Assembly: GCF_017639205.1 (NCBI RefSeq)
Contig: NZ_CP071139.1
Location: forward strand, 2,868,001-2,932,000
Direction of reading: 5' to 3'
Source: Streptomyces nojiriensis
Lineage (GTDB): Bacteria > Actinomycetota > Actinomycetes > Streptomycetales > Streptomycetaceae
Length of the DNA: 64,000 nt
This document shows positions 1 to 11,445 of the stretch, one piece after another (position 1 is the first letter of the stretch; each line of letters starts with the position of its first letter). The position numbers were made by a program, and so were the translations under genes. The notes below the pieces were generated by a model. That model worked only from the letters and a program-made list of their open reading frames with translations. It made no database searches and was not told the DNA's origin.

Positions 1-353
1 TCCGCTGTCTGGAGCAGCCCGGGAACGAGCGTGGGGCCATAGTCGAAGATGGCCGTCGCCAGACGTTCCAGCTCAGCCGCTTCGGCGAAGTACTCGACAT
101 GCTTGGACTTGAATGCCCTGGCCAGGCGAGTGAAGTAGTCCCCGGTGCCGAAAACCTTGTCGATGAGCTCCGCGATCTCCGGCCGCAGCCTCCGCGTGCC
201 GCACTCCATCTGGCCGACGTACGCCCCGCTCGTGAAGATCCGCTCGCCCAGACCGTCCTGTGTCAGCCCGGCCGCTTCCCGGTGGCGCCGCAGCTCCTCG
301 CGGGCGAACTCCTCAGGTGTCTGCGCCCCGCTCAGATCCTTCTGCTTGACCAC
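1..353 (-). CDS. XRE-family helix-turn-helix regulator with DUF5753 (partial)
   Basis: Read right to left from a GTG at 353, preceded by GGGGAG seven bases upstream. The N-terminal ~85 residues form a Cro/C1-type helix-turn-helix (REELRRHREAAGL followed by TQDGLGERIFTSGAYVGQ). The chain then enters a DUF5753 region (ATAIFDYGPTLVPGLLQTA), where the window ends, so the C-terminus is missing. This architecture is the Streptomyces Scr1/DUF5753 antitoxin-like regulator type. Such genes usually sit next to a small DUF397 gene, which would lie outside the window to the left. Its start overlaps the 3' end of the degenerate MerR frame. Family assignment is firm; partner and function are inference. Confidence 0.85.
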   Translation of the reverse strand, partial: MVKQKDLSGAQTPEEFAREELRRHREAAGLTQDGLGERIFTSGAYVGQMECGTRRLRPEIAELIDKVFGTGDYFTRLARAFKSKHVEYFAEAAELERLATAIFDYGPTLVPGLLQTA

Positions 354-843
354 GAGCCAACTCCCCGCTTCCGCAGTGCCCTTGTTCCGCGAAAAAGCGT
401 AGACCGCGCCAGGCCGGCGAAGCATCGGAACGGATTGATACGACTACGTGGCGACGCAACCGGGTGGTGGCGTAGGCCTCGATGGCGTCGCGCTGGTACG
501 CGGCCAGGCCAGGAATGTCCCGTTCCACGAGGAGGCGCTGGTGGTGGCCCCGCAGGGCATCCACCTCGTCGACCTGTTCGGACAGGATCCGGCCGATCTC
601 CTGCAGCCCGACACCCAGCGCCCGCAACACGAGGATCTGCTGCAGCCGCAGGAGCTGGCGCTCCTCGTGGTAGCGGTGCCCATTGGCGCCGATCCGGGCT
701 GGTGGCAGCACGCCTGTCTCGTCGTAGTGGCGCAGTGTCCGGGCGGTGACGCCCGACATCCGGGCCACCTCCGCCCGCTGCCGAACCGGGGCTGTCCGAG
801 GGGTTCGTTGCGCGGTGCCTGCCCTCGCGGAGCGAGCAGGCAA
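313..843 (-). pseudogene. MerR-family regulator, probably truncated
   Basis: An open frame from a TTG at 843 has a clear MerR winged-helix DNA-binding domain between roughly residues 20 and 95 (ARMSGVTARTLRHYDETGVL, then GHRYHE and LLRLQQILVLRALGVGLQEI), of the TipA-like type. After about residue 125 the sequence stops resembling a dimerisation coil or an effector domain and runs as low-quality coding sequence into the neighbouring XRE gene, overlapping its start by 41 bases. There is no convincing ATG/GTG with a ribosome site, and the N-terminal ~19 residues cover a GC-rich hairpin near 817-841. I read it as a MerR gene that lost its C-terminus, possibly also its original start. A short functional one-domain MerR cannot be excluded. 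Confidence 0.5.
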
Positions 844-928
844 CCAGCAGGCTTCGCCGAGGCCGGCCGCCTTTACTCCCGGGGCTCATGGTGCACAGCG
901 CTCGATGACCCGAACGACAGCCCCTGGG

Positions 929-1354
929 CTACTTGCCGTTCAAGTGTGTGGTCAGGCGTGACAGCAGAGGCAGCGCCGCCTCGAGCGTCTTTCGTTCATC
1001 GGAACTGAGGACATCGTTGATCGCGGTGCCGAGCCAGTCCGCACGCCTTCGGCGCTCCTCGGCCAGACGGCCGCTTCCCGTCGGCGTGAGGTGGAGCAAC
1101 AGCTTGCGCCCGTCGCTGGGGTGCGCCTCGGCATGCACCAGGCCCTGAGCCAGAAGTTCTTTGACCGCCTTGGCAGCCGACTGGTGACTGACTCCCCGCT
1201 GTTGTGCGATGTCGGCGGTGGTCAGCGGGCCGCTGCGGTCCAGGTAGCCCAGGACGGCGGCCTCGCCGGGCGGCATCTTGTCGGCCGTGCGCACAGTGCG
1301 TACGAGCCGTCCGATGGTCAGGCGAAGTTCTTCGGCCAGCTGATTCTCGTCCAT
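929..1354 (-). CDS. MarR-family transcriptional regulator
   Basis: 141 residues from ATG at 1354, a normal MarR length. The winged-helix region is visible at about residues 30-100: TADIAQQRGVSHQSAAKAVK recognition helix, then LLAQGLVHAEAHPSDGRKLL, the typical DxRxxxL wing. The flanking helices would make the dimer interface. It is transcribed divergently from the MBL-fold gene starting at 1433. A near-perfect palindrome lies in the 78-base gap, so autoregulation and control of the MBL gene by this protein are likely (inference). The ligand is unknown. Confidence 0.9.
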   Translation of the reverse strand: MDENQLAEELRLTIGRLVRTVRTADKMPPGEAAVLGYLDRSGPLTTADIAQQRGVSHQSAAKAVKELLAQGLVHAEAHPSDGRKLLLHLTPTGSGRLAEERRRRADWLGTAINDVLSSDERKTLEAALPLLSRLTTHLNGK

Positions 1355-1377
1355 GACGCCAGCTTACCCACGACCAT

Positions 1378-1401
1378 CAACCAAACTGTACAGTCTGGTT
1401 G
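1378..1401. promoter_or_regulatory. Palindromic operator, probably for the divergent MarR regulator
   Basis: A 24-base inverted repeat with half-site CAACCAAACTGT and a single mismatched pair lies midway between the marR start (1354) and the MBL-fold start (1433). It is AT-richer than its surroundings and centred on ACTGTACAGT. Position and symmetry fit a MarR dimer site controlling both divergent genes. Confidence 0.7.
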
Positions 1402-1432
1402 TAGACATTCGGTCGTTCGGAAAGGACCCGCT

Positions 1433-2077
1433 GTGAAGCTCACCAAGCACGCCCATGCCTGCGTCACGCTCGAGAAGGACGGCACCCGCCTGGTCATCGA
1501 CCCCGGCACCTTCACCCCGGACGCGGCAGAGGCCGTCACCCGGGCTCACGCCGTCCTGATCACCCACGAACACTTCGACCACTTCGACGAAAAGCTCGTC
1601 GCCGCCGCTCTCGAAGCCCAGCCCGGGCTGCAGGTGTACGGCACAGCCACGGTCGCAGCCACCCTCGGCAGCCACGATGGCCGCGTCCACGCCGTCGCCG
1701 CGGGCGACACCTTCAGCGTCGGCTCCATCACCGCCACCGTCCACGGCCACCGCCACGCGCTGATCCACGCCGACATCCCGTGCCCCGACAACGTCGGCTA
1801 CCTCCTCGACGACGGAGCCGTCTACCACCCCGGCGACGCCTACTTCGCGCCCGACGCTCCCGTACGCACCCTCCTGCTGCCGACCAGCGGCCCGTGGACA
1901 AAGCTCGGCGAAGCCGCCGACTACGTCCGCACCGTCAAACCCGAGCGCATCATCCAGATCCACGAACTCATGCTCAGCGACCTCGGCCAGCACTCCACCG
2001 CCAATCTCCTCGGCGAGAAGGGCCTGACCGGCACCCCGATCGACCGCCTCGAGCCCGGCACCACGGTCCAGCTGTAA
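1433..2077 (+). CDS. MBL-fold metal-dependent hydrolase (UlaG/RNase Z-like)
   Basis: 214 residues from GTG at 1433, preceded by GGAAAGGA. Starts VKLTKHAHACVTLE, typical of the short UlaG-like branch of the metallo-beta-lactamase superfamily. Metal ligands are visible: the HxHxDH motif (ITHEHFDHFDE, about residue 45), a middle His in VHGHRHALIH, then GDAYF (Asp) and a C-terminal IHELML His. The substrate cannot be deduced. Its divergent partner is a MarR regulator with a shared palindromic operator, suggesting ligand-inducible expression and perhaps a detoxification or stress role (inference). Confidence 0.85.
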   Translation: MKLTKHAHACVTLEKDGTRLVIDPGTFTPDAAEAVTRAHAVLITHEHFDHFDEKLVAAALEAQPGLQVYGTATVAATLGSHDGRVHAVAAGDTFSVGSITATVHGHRHALIHADIPCPDNVGYLLDDGAVYHPGDAYFAPDAPVRTLLLPTSGPWTKLGEAADYVRTVKPERIIQIHELMLSDLGQHSTANLLGEKGLTGTPIDRLEPGTTVQL

Positions 2078-2250
2078 GGGCTCGCTCCCGGAAGCCCCGG
2101 AGCCAGGCGATGGTCCGTCCCACAACCCACCGGTGGAGGTGCCGACTACGCAACGCCAAGGCGCCGACCGGGAAGAGGAAGGCCGCTGTCAGTACCGCTG
2201 GCTAGCGTGATCGGTGTCAGTCGGACCGAAGACACCACAGGGGGGACCAC

Positions 2251-2682
2251 ATGAAGCAGGCACACGGGCGCGGCAAGGCCGCAGCGATCGCCGCGCTGGC
2301 CACGGCACTCACGCTGACGCTCGCCGCCGGCACGGCCCAGGCCTCGGCGGGGGACGAAATCGTCGGCCACCCCGGGCCCGACGGGCTGATCTGGATTCCC
2401 GAGCTGACCGGCTCCAGCGGCTTCGTCTCGGGCGGCCTCTCGCCCCGGCTGGACACGTTCATCACCTTCGGCTGTGCGGGCGGCGGGAGCATAGAGGTGG
2501 CCTTCCACCTCGCCGACCACCCGGACCGTGACCCGGCACCCTTCACCGTCGACTGCCCCGCGAGCGACCCGGCGCGCGTCACCGTCCCCCTCGGCACCGG
2601 CCTCCAGGGCGGGTTCGGGGCCTCGGTGACGGCTTCGGCCCCGTCCATCCGCTGGGGCGCCACGGTCATCCAGCCCGAGTAG
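2251..2682 (+). CDS. Small secreted protein of unknown function
   Basis: 143 residues from ATG at 2251, with AGGGGGGACC just upstream. An N-terminal signal peptide is clear: basic KQAHGRGK, then a hydrophobic stretch of about 18 residues ending LAAGTAQASA, with probable cleavage after AQA or ASA near residue 32. The mature ~110 residues contain two cysteines (FGCAGG and VDCPAS) that could form a disulfide, and look beta-rich with no membrane segment. No known domain is recognised. It stands alone and is followed immediately by a strong hairpin terminator. Confidence 0.75.
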   Translation: MKQAHGRGKAAAIAALATALTLTLAAGTAQASAGDEIVGHPGPDGLIWIPELTGSSGFVSGGLSPRLDTFITFGCAGGGSIEVAFHLADHPDRDPAPFTVDCPASDPARVTVPLGTGLQGGFGASVTASAPSIRWGATVIQPE

Positions 2683-2694
2683 CCCCGAGCACGC

Positions 2695-2738
2695 CACAGC
2701 GCCCGCCACCCCTGGTCGGGGACGTGGCGGGCGCTGTG
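2695..2738. terminator. Hairpin terminator downstream of the secreted protein gene
   Basis: A perfect 15-base stem (CACAGCGCCCGCCAC against its complement) with a 14-base loop begins 12 bases after the stop codon. There is no U-tract, as is usual in Streptomyces. The right arm doubles as the start of the 191-base repeat that follows. Confidence 0.8.
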
Positions 2739-3100
2739 TCGGGTGTTCCACACGTCATTGTGCGGACCGTATGAGGGGTCCCGCCCCTTCGCGGGGGCGG
2801 GGGTACTGCGCGTGGCCCCGGCCGCGCACCGCCGGTCGGAGGCCGGCGCAGCCGGGCGAAGCCCGGGAGGCCGCCCGCGGCCGAGCGGTGCGAGCACGGC
2901 ATCCAGAAGGAGTCGTGGCGGGCGCTGTGTCGGGTGTTCCACACGTCATTGTGCGGACCGTATGAGGGGTCCCGCCCCTTCGCGGGGGCGGGGGTACTGC
3001 GCGTGGCCCCGGCCGCGCACCGCCGGTCGGAGGCCGGCGCAGCCGGGCGAAGCCCGGGAGGCCGCCCGCGGCCGAGCGGTGCGAGCACGGCGTCCGGAAG
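2723..3100. repeat. 191-base intergenic direct repeat, two copies
   Basis: Two almost identical copies with a period of exactly 191 bases (2723-2910 and 2914-3100) fill the gap between the secreted protein gene and the 3' end of gltD. Each copy contains an internal hairpin (CCCGCCCC-TTCG-GGGGCGGG region) and several GC-rich inverted repeats. Differences are limited to a few bases near the ends (ATCCAGAAGG versus GTCCGGAAGG). No coding signal is visible. Together with the terminator this accounts for the whole 420-base gap 2683-3102. Confidence 0.85.
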
Positions 3101-3102
3101 GG

Positions 3103-4555
3103 TTACACCGTCAGCGAGCGGTCCGTCGGCTTGACCGGGTACGGGAGGGCGCTGCTGCCGGTCAGGAAGCGGTCCACGCCGCGGGCGGCCGAGCGGCCTT
3201 CCGCGATGGCCCAGACGATGAGCGACTGGCCGCGGCCCGCGTCGCCGGCGACGAAGACGCCGTCCACGTTGGTCGCGTAGGAGGCGTCGCGGTCGATGTT
3301 GCCGCGCGCGTCCAGCTCCAGGCCGAACTGCTGGACCAGGCCGTTCGCCTGGTCGGTGCCCGTGAAGCCCATCGCCAGGGTGACCAGCTGCGCGGGGAGG
3401 ACGCGCTCGGTGCCGGGCTTCTGGACGAGCTTGCCGTCCTCGAAGGCGACCTCGACCAGGTGGAGGGCCTGGACGTTGCCGTCCTCGTCGCCCTCGAAGT
3501 GGGTGGTGGAGACGGAGTAGACCCGCTCGCCGCCCTCCTCGTGGGCCGAGGTGACCTTGTAGAGCATCGGGAAGGTCGGCCAGGGCTGGTTGGCGTTCCG
3601 GTCCTCGCCCGGCTTGGGCATGATCTCCAGCTGCGTGACCGAGGCCGCGCCCTGGCGGTGGGCGGTGCCCACGCAGTCCGCGCCGGTGTCGCCGCCGCCG
3701 ATGACGACCACGTGCTTGCCCTCGGCCGTGATGGGGGGCGCCATGAAGTCGCCCTCCTGGACCTTGTTGGCCAGCGGCAGGTACTCCATCGCGAAGTGGA
3801 TGCCGTTCAGCTCGCGGCCCGGGACCGGCAGGTCGCGGGAGACGGTCGCGCCCGCCGCGATGACCACCGCGTCGAACCGCTTGCGCAGGTCGGTGGCGGT
3901 GATGTCGCGGCCGACCTCGATGCCGGTGCGGAACTTGGTGCCCTCCGCGCGCATCTGCTCGATGCGGCGGTTGATGTGCACCTTCTCCATCTTGAACTCG
4001 GGGATGCCGTAGCGCAGCAGGCCGCCGATGCGGTCCGCGCGCTCGTACACGACCACGGTGTGGCCGGCCCGGGTCAGCTGCTGGGCGGCGGCGAGACCCG
4101 CCGGGCCCGAGCCGATGACGGCGGCCGTCTTGCCGGACAGCCGCTCCGGCGCCTGCGGGGTGACGTCGCCGTTGTCCCACGCCTTGTCGATGATCGAGAC
4201 TTCGACGTTCTTGATGGTCACGGCGGGCTGGTTGATGCCGAGCACGCACGCCGACTCGCAGGGGGCCGGGCACAGCCGCCCGGTGAACTCCGGGAAGTTG
4301 TTCGTCGCGTGCAGGCGCTCCGACGCGGCGGTCCAGTCCTCGCGGTACGAGAAGTCGTTCCACTCCGGGATCAGGTTCCCGAGCGGGCACCCGTTGTGGC
4401 AGAACGGGATGCCGCAGTCCATGCAGCGGCCGGCCTGCTTGCTGATGATCGGCAGCAGCGAGCCCGGGACGTAGACCTCGTTCCAGTCCTTCAGCCGGTC
4501 GGCGACGGGACGGGTACAGGCGGTCTCGCGCGGGGTGGTGAGGAAGCCCTTCGGG

Positions 4556-4563
<8 letters not shown>
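3103..4563 (-). CDS. gltD: Glutamate synthase small subunit
   Basis: 486 residues from ATG at 4563. It supplies electrons from NADPH to the large subunit through FAD and Fe-S centres in ammonia assimilation. Visible features: N-terminal cysteine clusters for the [4Fe-4S] centres ([13 protein letters not shown] around residue 47 and [10 protein letters not shown] around 98), the FAD-binding motif [15 protein letters not shown] near residue 150, the NADPH-binding [12 protein letters not shown] near residue 290, and the terminal FAD motif [19 protein letters not shown]. Length matches the family. The ATG overlaps the gltB stop by 8 bases, so translation is coupled, as expected for a 1:1 complex. 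Confidence 0.97.
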
Positions 4564-9151
<4,588 letters not shown>

Positions 9152-9215
9152 CGGCTCTCCCGTCGTCGTCGTGGCATATGTGCATAGCCGAGGGACGACG
9201 TTGGCCCTCTGCGAA

Positions 9216-9231
9216 ATTTCGTGCAGATTAC
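9216..9231 (-). promoter_or_regulatory. Possible GlnR-type nitrogen-control half-box upstream of gltB
   Basis: On the minus strand GTAAT-N6-GAAAT lies about 65 bases before the gltB start and resembles the actinobacterial GlnR pattern gTnAC-N6-GaAAC, differing at the last base of each half. Only one box is seen, whereas strong GlnR promoters carry two. The rest of the 316-base gap (9152-9467) shows no gene and no convincing promoter. Confidence 0.35.
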
Positions 9232-9467
9232 ATGATGACGACAATCCCGAGAAGCGGATACGCCATTCCAGCATGCGGACACTGCACGGGGCAGAAAGAG
9301 CGGACTTCCGCGGCACGCCAAGGGTTTTTCGCGGGGCGGAGGTCCGGATCCAGGACGGGCATCGTTGCCCGGAGTCCTGGTCTGATTCCCGGCGGACACG
9401 GAATCGAAACCGCCGGGTAACGGACTACTTATGTTGCGTACCGCATAGTGTCTCACTCCAGCCGCGG

Positions 9468-10199
9468 TCAGCCTATGGCTCCACCGATCCAGGTTCCCAG
9501 GATGTACGTCACACCGGCGGCCGCGCCACCCAGGACCAGCTGGCGTGCGCCGCTGTACCACCAGGACCGGGCGGTGACCCGGGAGACGACCGCACCGCAG
9601 ACGAAGAGCCCGGCCAGCGCGAGCAGCACCGCGGGCCACAGGGCCGTGGCGCCGAGCAGGTACGGCAGTACGGGGAGCAGCGCGCCCAGCGCGAAGGAAC
9701 CGAACGACGAGACCGCGGCGACCAGCGGCGAGGGCAGGTCGTCGGGGTCGATCCCGAGCTCCTCGCGGGCGTGGATCTCCAGCGCCTGCTCGGGATCGCG
9801 CGACAGCTGCATGGCGACCTCGCGGGCGAGCGCCGGCTCGACGCCGCGGGAGACGTAGAGCTCGGCGAGCTCCTCCATCTCGTCGACCGGGTGCTTGCGC
9901 AACTGCTGGCGCTCCACGTCCAGTTCGGCGAGGACCAGTTCGCGCTGCGAGGCGACGGAGGTGTATTCGCCGGCCGCCATCGAGAAGGCGCCGGCCGCGA
10001 GGCCCGCCAGTCCGGTGATGACGACGGTCTGCGGGGCGACGGCGCCGCCGGCCACACCGGTCATCAGGGCGAGGTTCGAGACGAGCCCGTCCATGGCACC
10101 GAAGACGGCCGGCCGCAGCCATCCGCCGTTGACGTCGCGGTGGGTGTGGTTGTCGCGGTGCGCGGTGTGCAGCGGTGCTTCGATGTCGATGATGGACAT
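9468..10199 (-). CDS. VIT1/CCC1 family membrane protein (iron/manganese transporter-like)
   Basis: 243 residues from ATG at 10199, with GGGGAG nine bases upstream. VIT1 signatures: WLRPAVFGAMDGLVSNLALM opens the first membrane helix, followed by AAGAFSMAAGEYTSVASQRE. A charged cytoplasmic loop follows (about residues 85-155, RKHPVDEMEELAELY, HAREELGID), then three hydrophobic segments near the C-terminus (LPYLLGATALWPAVLLALAG, LVLGGAAAGVTYILGTWIGG). The family moves Fe2+/Mn2+ out of the cytosol. There is no ferritin-like N-terminal domain. It diverges from the ADP-ribosylglycohydrolase operon; no functional link is evident. Confidence 0.88.
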   Translation of the reverse strand: MSIIDIEAPLHTAHRDNHTHRDVNGGWLRPAVFGAMDGLVSNLALMTGVAGGAVAPQTVVITGLAGLAAGAFSMAAGEYTSVASQRELVLAELDVERQQLRKHPVDEMEELAELYVSRGVEPALAREVAMQLSRDPEQALEIHAREELGIDPDDLPSPLVAAVSSFGSFALGALLPVLPYLLGATALWPAVLLALAGLFVCGAVVSRVTARSWWYSGARQLVLGGAAAGVTYILGTWIGGAIG

Positions 10200-10408
10200 G
10201 CGTGGAATCTCCCCAAATGTGCGAACAGACGCCATGACGCGCCCCGCTCCCCCTGAACACCTCGAAACTACGCACGATTTCTGCTGCCCGCCAGCAAGGA
10301 AGGCCGTACTTACCTGGGCTTTTGCGGGTCGGCGACCGGGTGACGGGGGTGTTCGCGGGGTGTTTCGCGACGAGCGACAAACCACATGCCATGGCACAAA
10401 TCCCCCAA

Positions 10409-10425
10409 GGGCTCATGATGAGCCC
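10409..10425. promoter_or_regulatory. Perfect palindrome in the leader of the ADP-ribosylglycohydrolase operon
   Basis: GGGCTCAT-G-ATGAGCCC is a perfect 17-base inverted repeat ending 24 bases before the first start codon of the operon. A second perfect palindrome, TGCCATGGCA, lies at 10387-10396. Placed between the presumed promoter and the ribosome site, they could be operators or leader hairpins; which one is unknown. Confidence 0.45.
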
Positions 10426-10449
10426 CATCCGATGTGGGAGAGGCGCGCC

Positions 10450-11445
10450 ATGGAGCCGATGAAGCTGATTGCATGCAATCCGCAGGTCCTCCTCGAACGG
10501 GCCAGGGGCGCTCTTCTCGGACTCGCCGTGGGCGACGCGCTGGGCGCCCCCGCGGAGAACATGAAGCCGTCGCAGATCCGGGCGAAATGGGGCCGCATCG
10601 AGGGGTTCGTGTCGGATGACCCGGCGGGCACGGACGACACCGAGTACGCGATCTTCTCGGGGCTGCTGCTGGCCCGCCACGGCTCGGCGCTCACCGTCTC
10701 CCACGTGGAGCGGGCCTGGCACCACTGGATCGCCGACCTCGACGAAGGCCCCTTCCGGGGCGCCGGGTTCTCCGAGCGCGGCACCCTGGAGAACCTCCGC
10801 CGGGGCCTGGCCGCGCCGATCTCCGCCCAGCACCGGCACGCGTGGTCGGACGGCCTGGCCATGCGGGCCGCGCCGTTCGGCGTCTTCGCCGCGGGCCGGC
10901 CCGCGGAAGCGGCCCGGCTCGTCGCCATCGACGGCTCGGTCAGCCACGACGGCGAGGGCATCTACGGCGGCCAGGCGGTCGCGGCGGGCGTGGCCGCGGC
11001 CATGGCGGGCGGCTCCCCCGCCTCGGCGATCTCGGCGGCCCTGTCCGTCATCCCGTCCGACTCCTGGACGGCCCGCTCCCTGCGCCGGGCGGTCACCGCC
11101 GCCCCGCGGGGCGAGCGGGCGGTGCGCTCGGCGGTGGTCATCGGCGGCTACCCCTGGACCGACCTGGCACCGGAGGCGGTGGGCCTGGCCTTCGGGGCCT
11201 TCGCCGCGTGCCGGGGCGACTTCCCGTCCTCCGTCCTGACCGCCGTGAACATGGGCCGCGACGCCGACACCACCGCGGCGGTGGCGGGCGCACTGGCCGG
11301 CGCGCTGTCGGGCGCCGCCGCGATCCCGGCCGCCTGGGCCTCGGCCATCGGCCCGGTCCGCGGCAGCTGCCTCCCCTCGATGCGGGGCTACCACGTCCTG
11401 GACATCGCGGACCTCCTCACCCCGGAATGCGAGGCCGCCCGATGA
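10450..11445 (+). CDS. ADP-ribosylglycohydrolase family protein (operon gene 1)
   Basis: 331 residues from ATG at 10450, preceded by GGGAGAGG. It has the dinuclear-Mg signatures of the ARH/DraG fold: LLGLAVGDALGAPAE near residue 22, TDDTEYAIF at 61-69, and GRDADTTAAVAGALAGAL with Asp271 and Asp273. All key aspartates are present, so it should be catalytically competent for hydrolysing N- or O-ribosyl linkages; the substrate is unknown. Its stop overlaps the next start (ATGA). A perfect 14-base palindrome (GATTGCATGCAATC) lies inside codons 6-11 at 10467-10480 and may be an operator. It is the first gene of a seven-gene operon. Confidence 0.9.
   Translation: MEPMKLIACNPQVLLERARGALLGLAVGDALGAPAENMKPSQIRAKWGRIEGFVSDDPAGTDDTEYAIFSGLLLARHGSALTVSHVERAWHHWIADLDEGPFRGAGFSERGTLENLRRGLAAPISAQHRHAWSDGLAMRAAPFGVFAAGRPAEAARLVAIDGSVSHDGEGIYGGQAVAAGVAAAMAGGSPASAISAALSVIPSDSWTARSLRRAVTAAPRGERAVRSAVVIGGYPWTDLAPEAVGLAFGAFAACRGDFPSSVLTAVNMGRDADTTAAVAGALAGALSGAAAIPAAWASAIGPVRGSCLPSMRGYHVLDIADLLTPECEAAR

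Noticed and set aside
2723..3100. CRISPR-like array in the duplicated region after gltD
   Set aside because: Only two units of 191 bases with no short repeat-spacer alternation. No array or cas gene is seen anywhere in the window.
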